Positions 63,731-64,000 of a stretch of DNA of 64,000 nt are shown in pieces. Below the pieces are notes generated by a model. It did no database searches, was not told where the DNA came from, and worked only from the letters and a program-made list of their open reading frames with translations. Each line of letters begins with the position of its first letter. Position 1 is the stretch's first letter. A program made the translations under genes and the position numbers. The DNA comes from Burkholderia sp. SRS-W-2-2016 (GTDB lineage: Bacteria > Pseudomonadota > Gammaproteobacteria > Burkholderiales > Burkholderiaceae), in NCBI RefSeq assembly GCF_001931485.1, contig NZ_MSDV01000038.1, forward strand, positions 1 to 64,000, read 5' to 3'.

Positions 63731-64000
63731 ATGAGCGCTTTCGACGTACGCATCGGCATCAATCCGCTGTCGTGGATGAACGACGACCTGCCCTCGCTCG
63801 GCGGCGAGACGCCGCTCGAAGTCGCGCTGGCCGAAGGCCGGCAGATCGGCTATCAGGGCTTCGAGCTCGGCAACAAGTTTCCGCGCGAGCCGCAAGCGTT
63901 AAAGGCGCTGCTCGCGCTCTACGATCTCGCGCTGGTATCCGGCTGGTATTCAGGAGAACTGGCCACCCGCAGCGTCGCGGAAGAAATCGCCGCGGTCGGC
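63731..64000 (+). CDS. iolE: Myo-inosose-2 dehydratase (5-prime part, cut by window edge)
   Basis: The first 90 codons of a gene running off the right edge. The reading MSAFDVRIGINPLSWMNDDLPSLGGETPLEVALAEGRQIGYQGFELGNKFP is the N-terminus of IolE, a sugar-phosphate-isomerase-fold enzyme that dehydrates 2-keto-myo-inositol to the diketone used by IolD. AGG precedes the ATG by 1-2 bases within CCCCCAGG, a rather close Shine-Dalgarno. iolB or another iol gene would be expected beyond the window. Confidence 0.93.
   Translation, partial: MSAFDVRIGINPLSWMNDDLPSLGGETPLEVALAEGRQIGYQGFELGNKFPREPQALKALLALYDLALVSGWYSGELATRSVAEEIAAVG

Overview
The window looks like a piece of the main chromosome of a Paraburkholderia/Burkholderia species (Betaproteobacteria). 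The evidence is very high G+C with strong G/C third-codon positions, the gene order thrS-infC-rpmI-rplT-pheS-pheT-ihfA-merR-tRNA-Pro, the fused iolC, and dispersed repeats whose spurious translations I associate with Paraburkholderia. The genus call is from memory of gene content and was not searched.

Layout. 1-1,090: a DUF488 gene and a broken SDR gene. 1,090-9,640: a minus-strand translation block with two tRNAs (Pro-GGG, Val-GAC), threonyl- and phenylalanyl-tRNA synthetases, IF3 with an ATC start codon, L35, L20, IHF-alpha and a MerR-type regulator. 9,700-17,240: relA, a RidA protein, an alpha/beta hydrolase, scoA-scoB with a PAS-LuxR regulator next to them, a thioesterase and an SDR. 17,423-30,150: ETF-quinone oxidoreductase, aroC, a fused MFS/acyltransferase, a CBS protein, metY with a coupled hydrolase, a DUF962 protein, a YihY protein, a WrbA-like flavoprotein, DUF2069 and an FAD oxidase. 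30,333-38,156: a metallophosphoesterase, a 50-residue membrane protein, and a LysR regulator divergent from a four-gene aromatic-acid-type efflux operon (outer-membrane factor, FUSC pump, DUF1656, HlyD adaptor). 38,211-41,599: a chemoreceptor and an Fsr-type exporter. 42,680-52,605: prpE, an MTA/SAH nucleosidase, uvrD, valS and galU. 52,802-64,000: tusA, then a myo-inositol catabolic locus. In that locus rpiR and two dehydrogenases run leftward, while a CUT2 ABC importer, iolC, iolD and the start of iolE run rightward.

The most unusual structures are two copies of a large palindromic element, at 41,603-42,460 (just upstream of prpE) and 47,931-48,656 (between uvrD and valS). Each has 92-bp terminal inverted repeats, perfect in the second copy and with one mismatch in the first. 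Further inverted arms extend far into the element, and each repeat contains a perfect 10-bp hairpin. There is no transposase. Strand composition flips from G/T-rich to A/C-rich across both copies. A second repeat family, hairpins of about 57-bp period with a compensatory base-pair change, lies between the LysR gene and the efflux operon.

Regulatory signals that can be read directly include a GGAA-N6-TTCC palindrome between the divergent inositol transcription units, an ACGATCGT-centred palindrome upstream of the ETF-QO gene, the IF3 ATC start, and a candidate L20 leader upstream of rpmI. No CRISPR array, prophage, rRNA or intact insertion sequence was seen.
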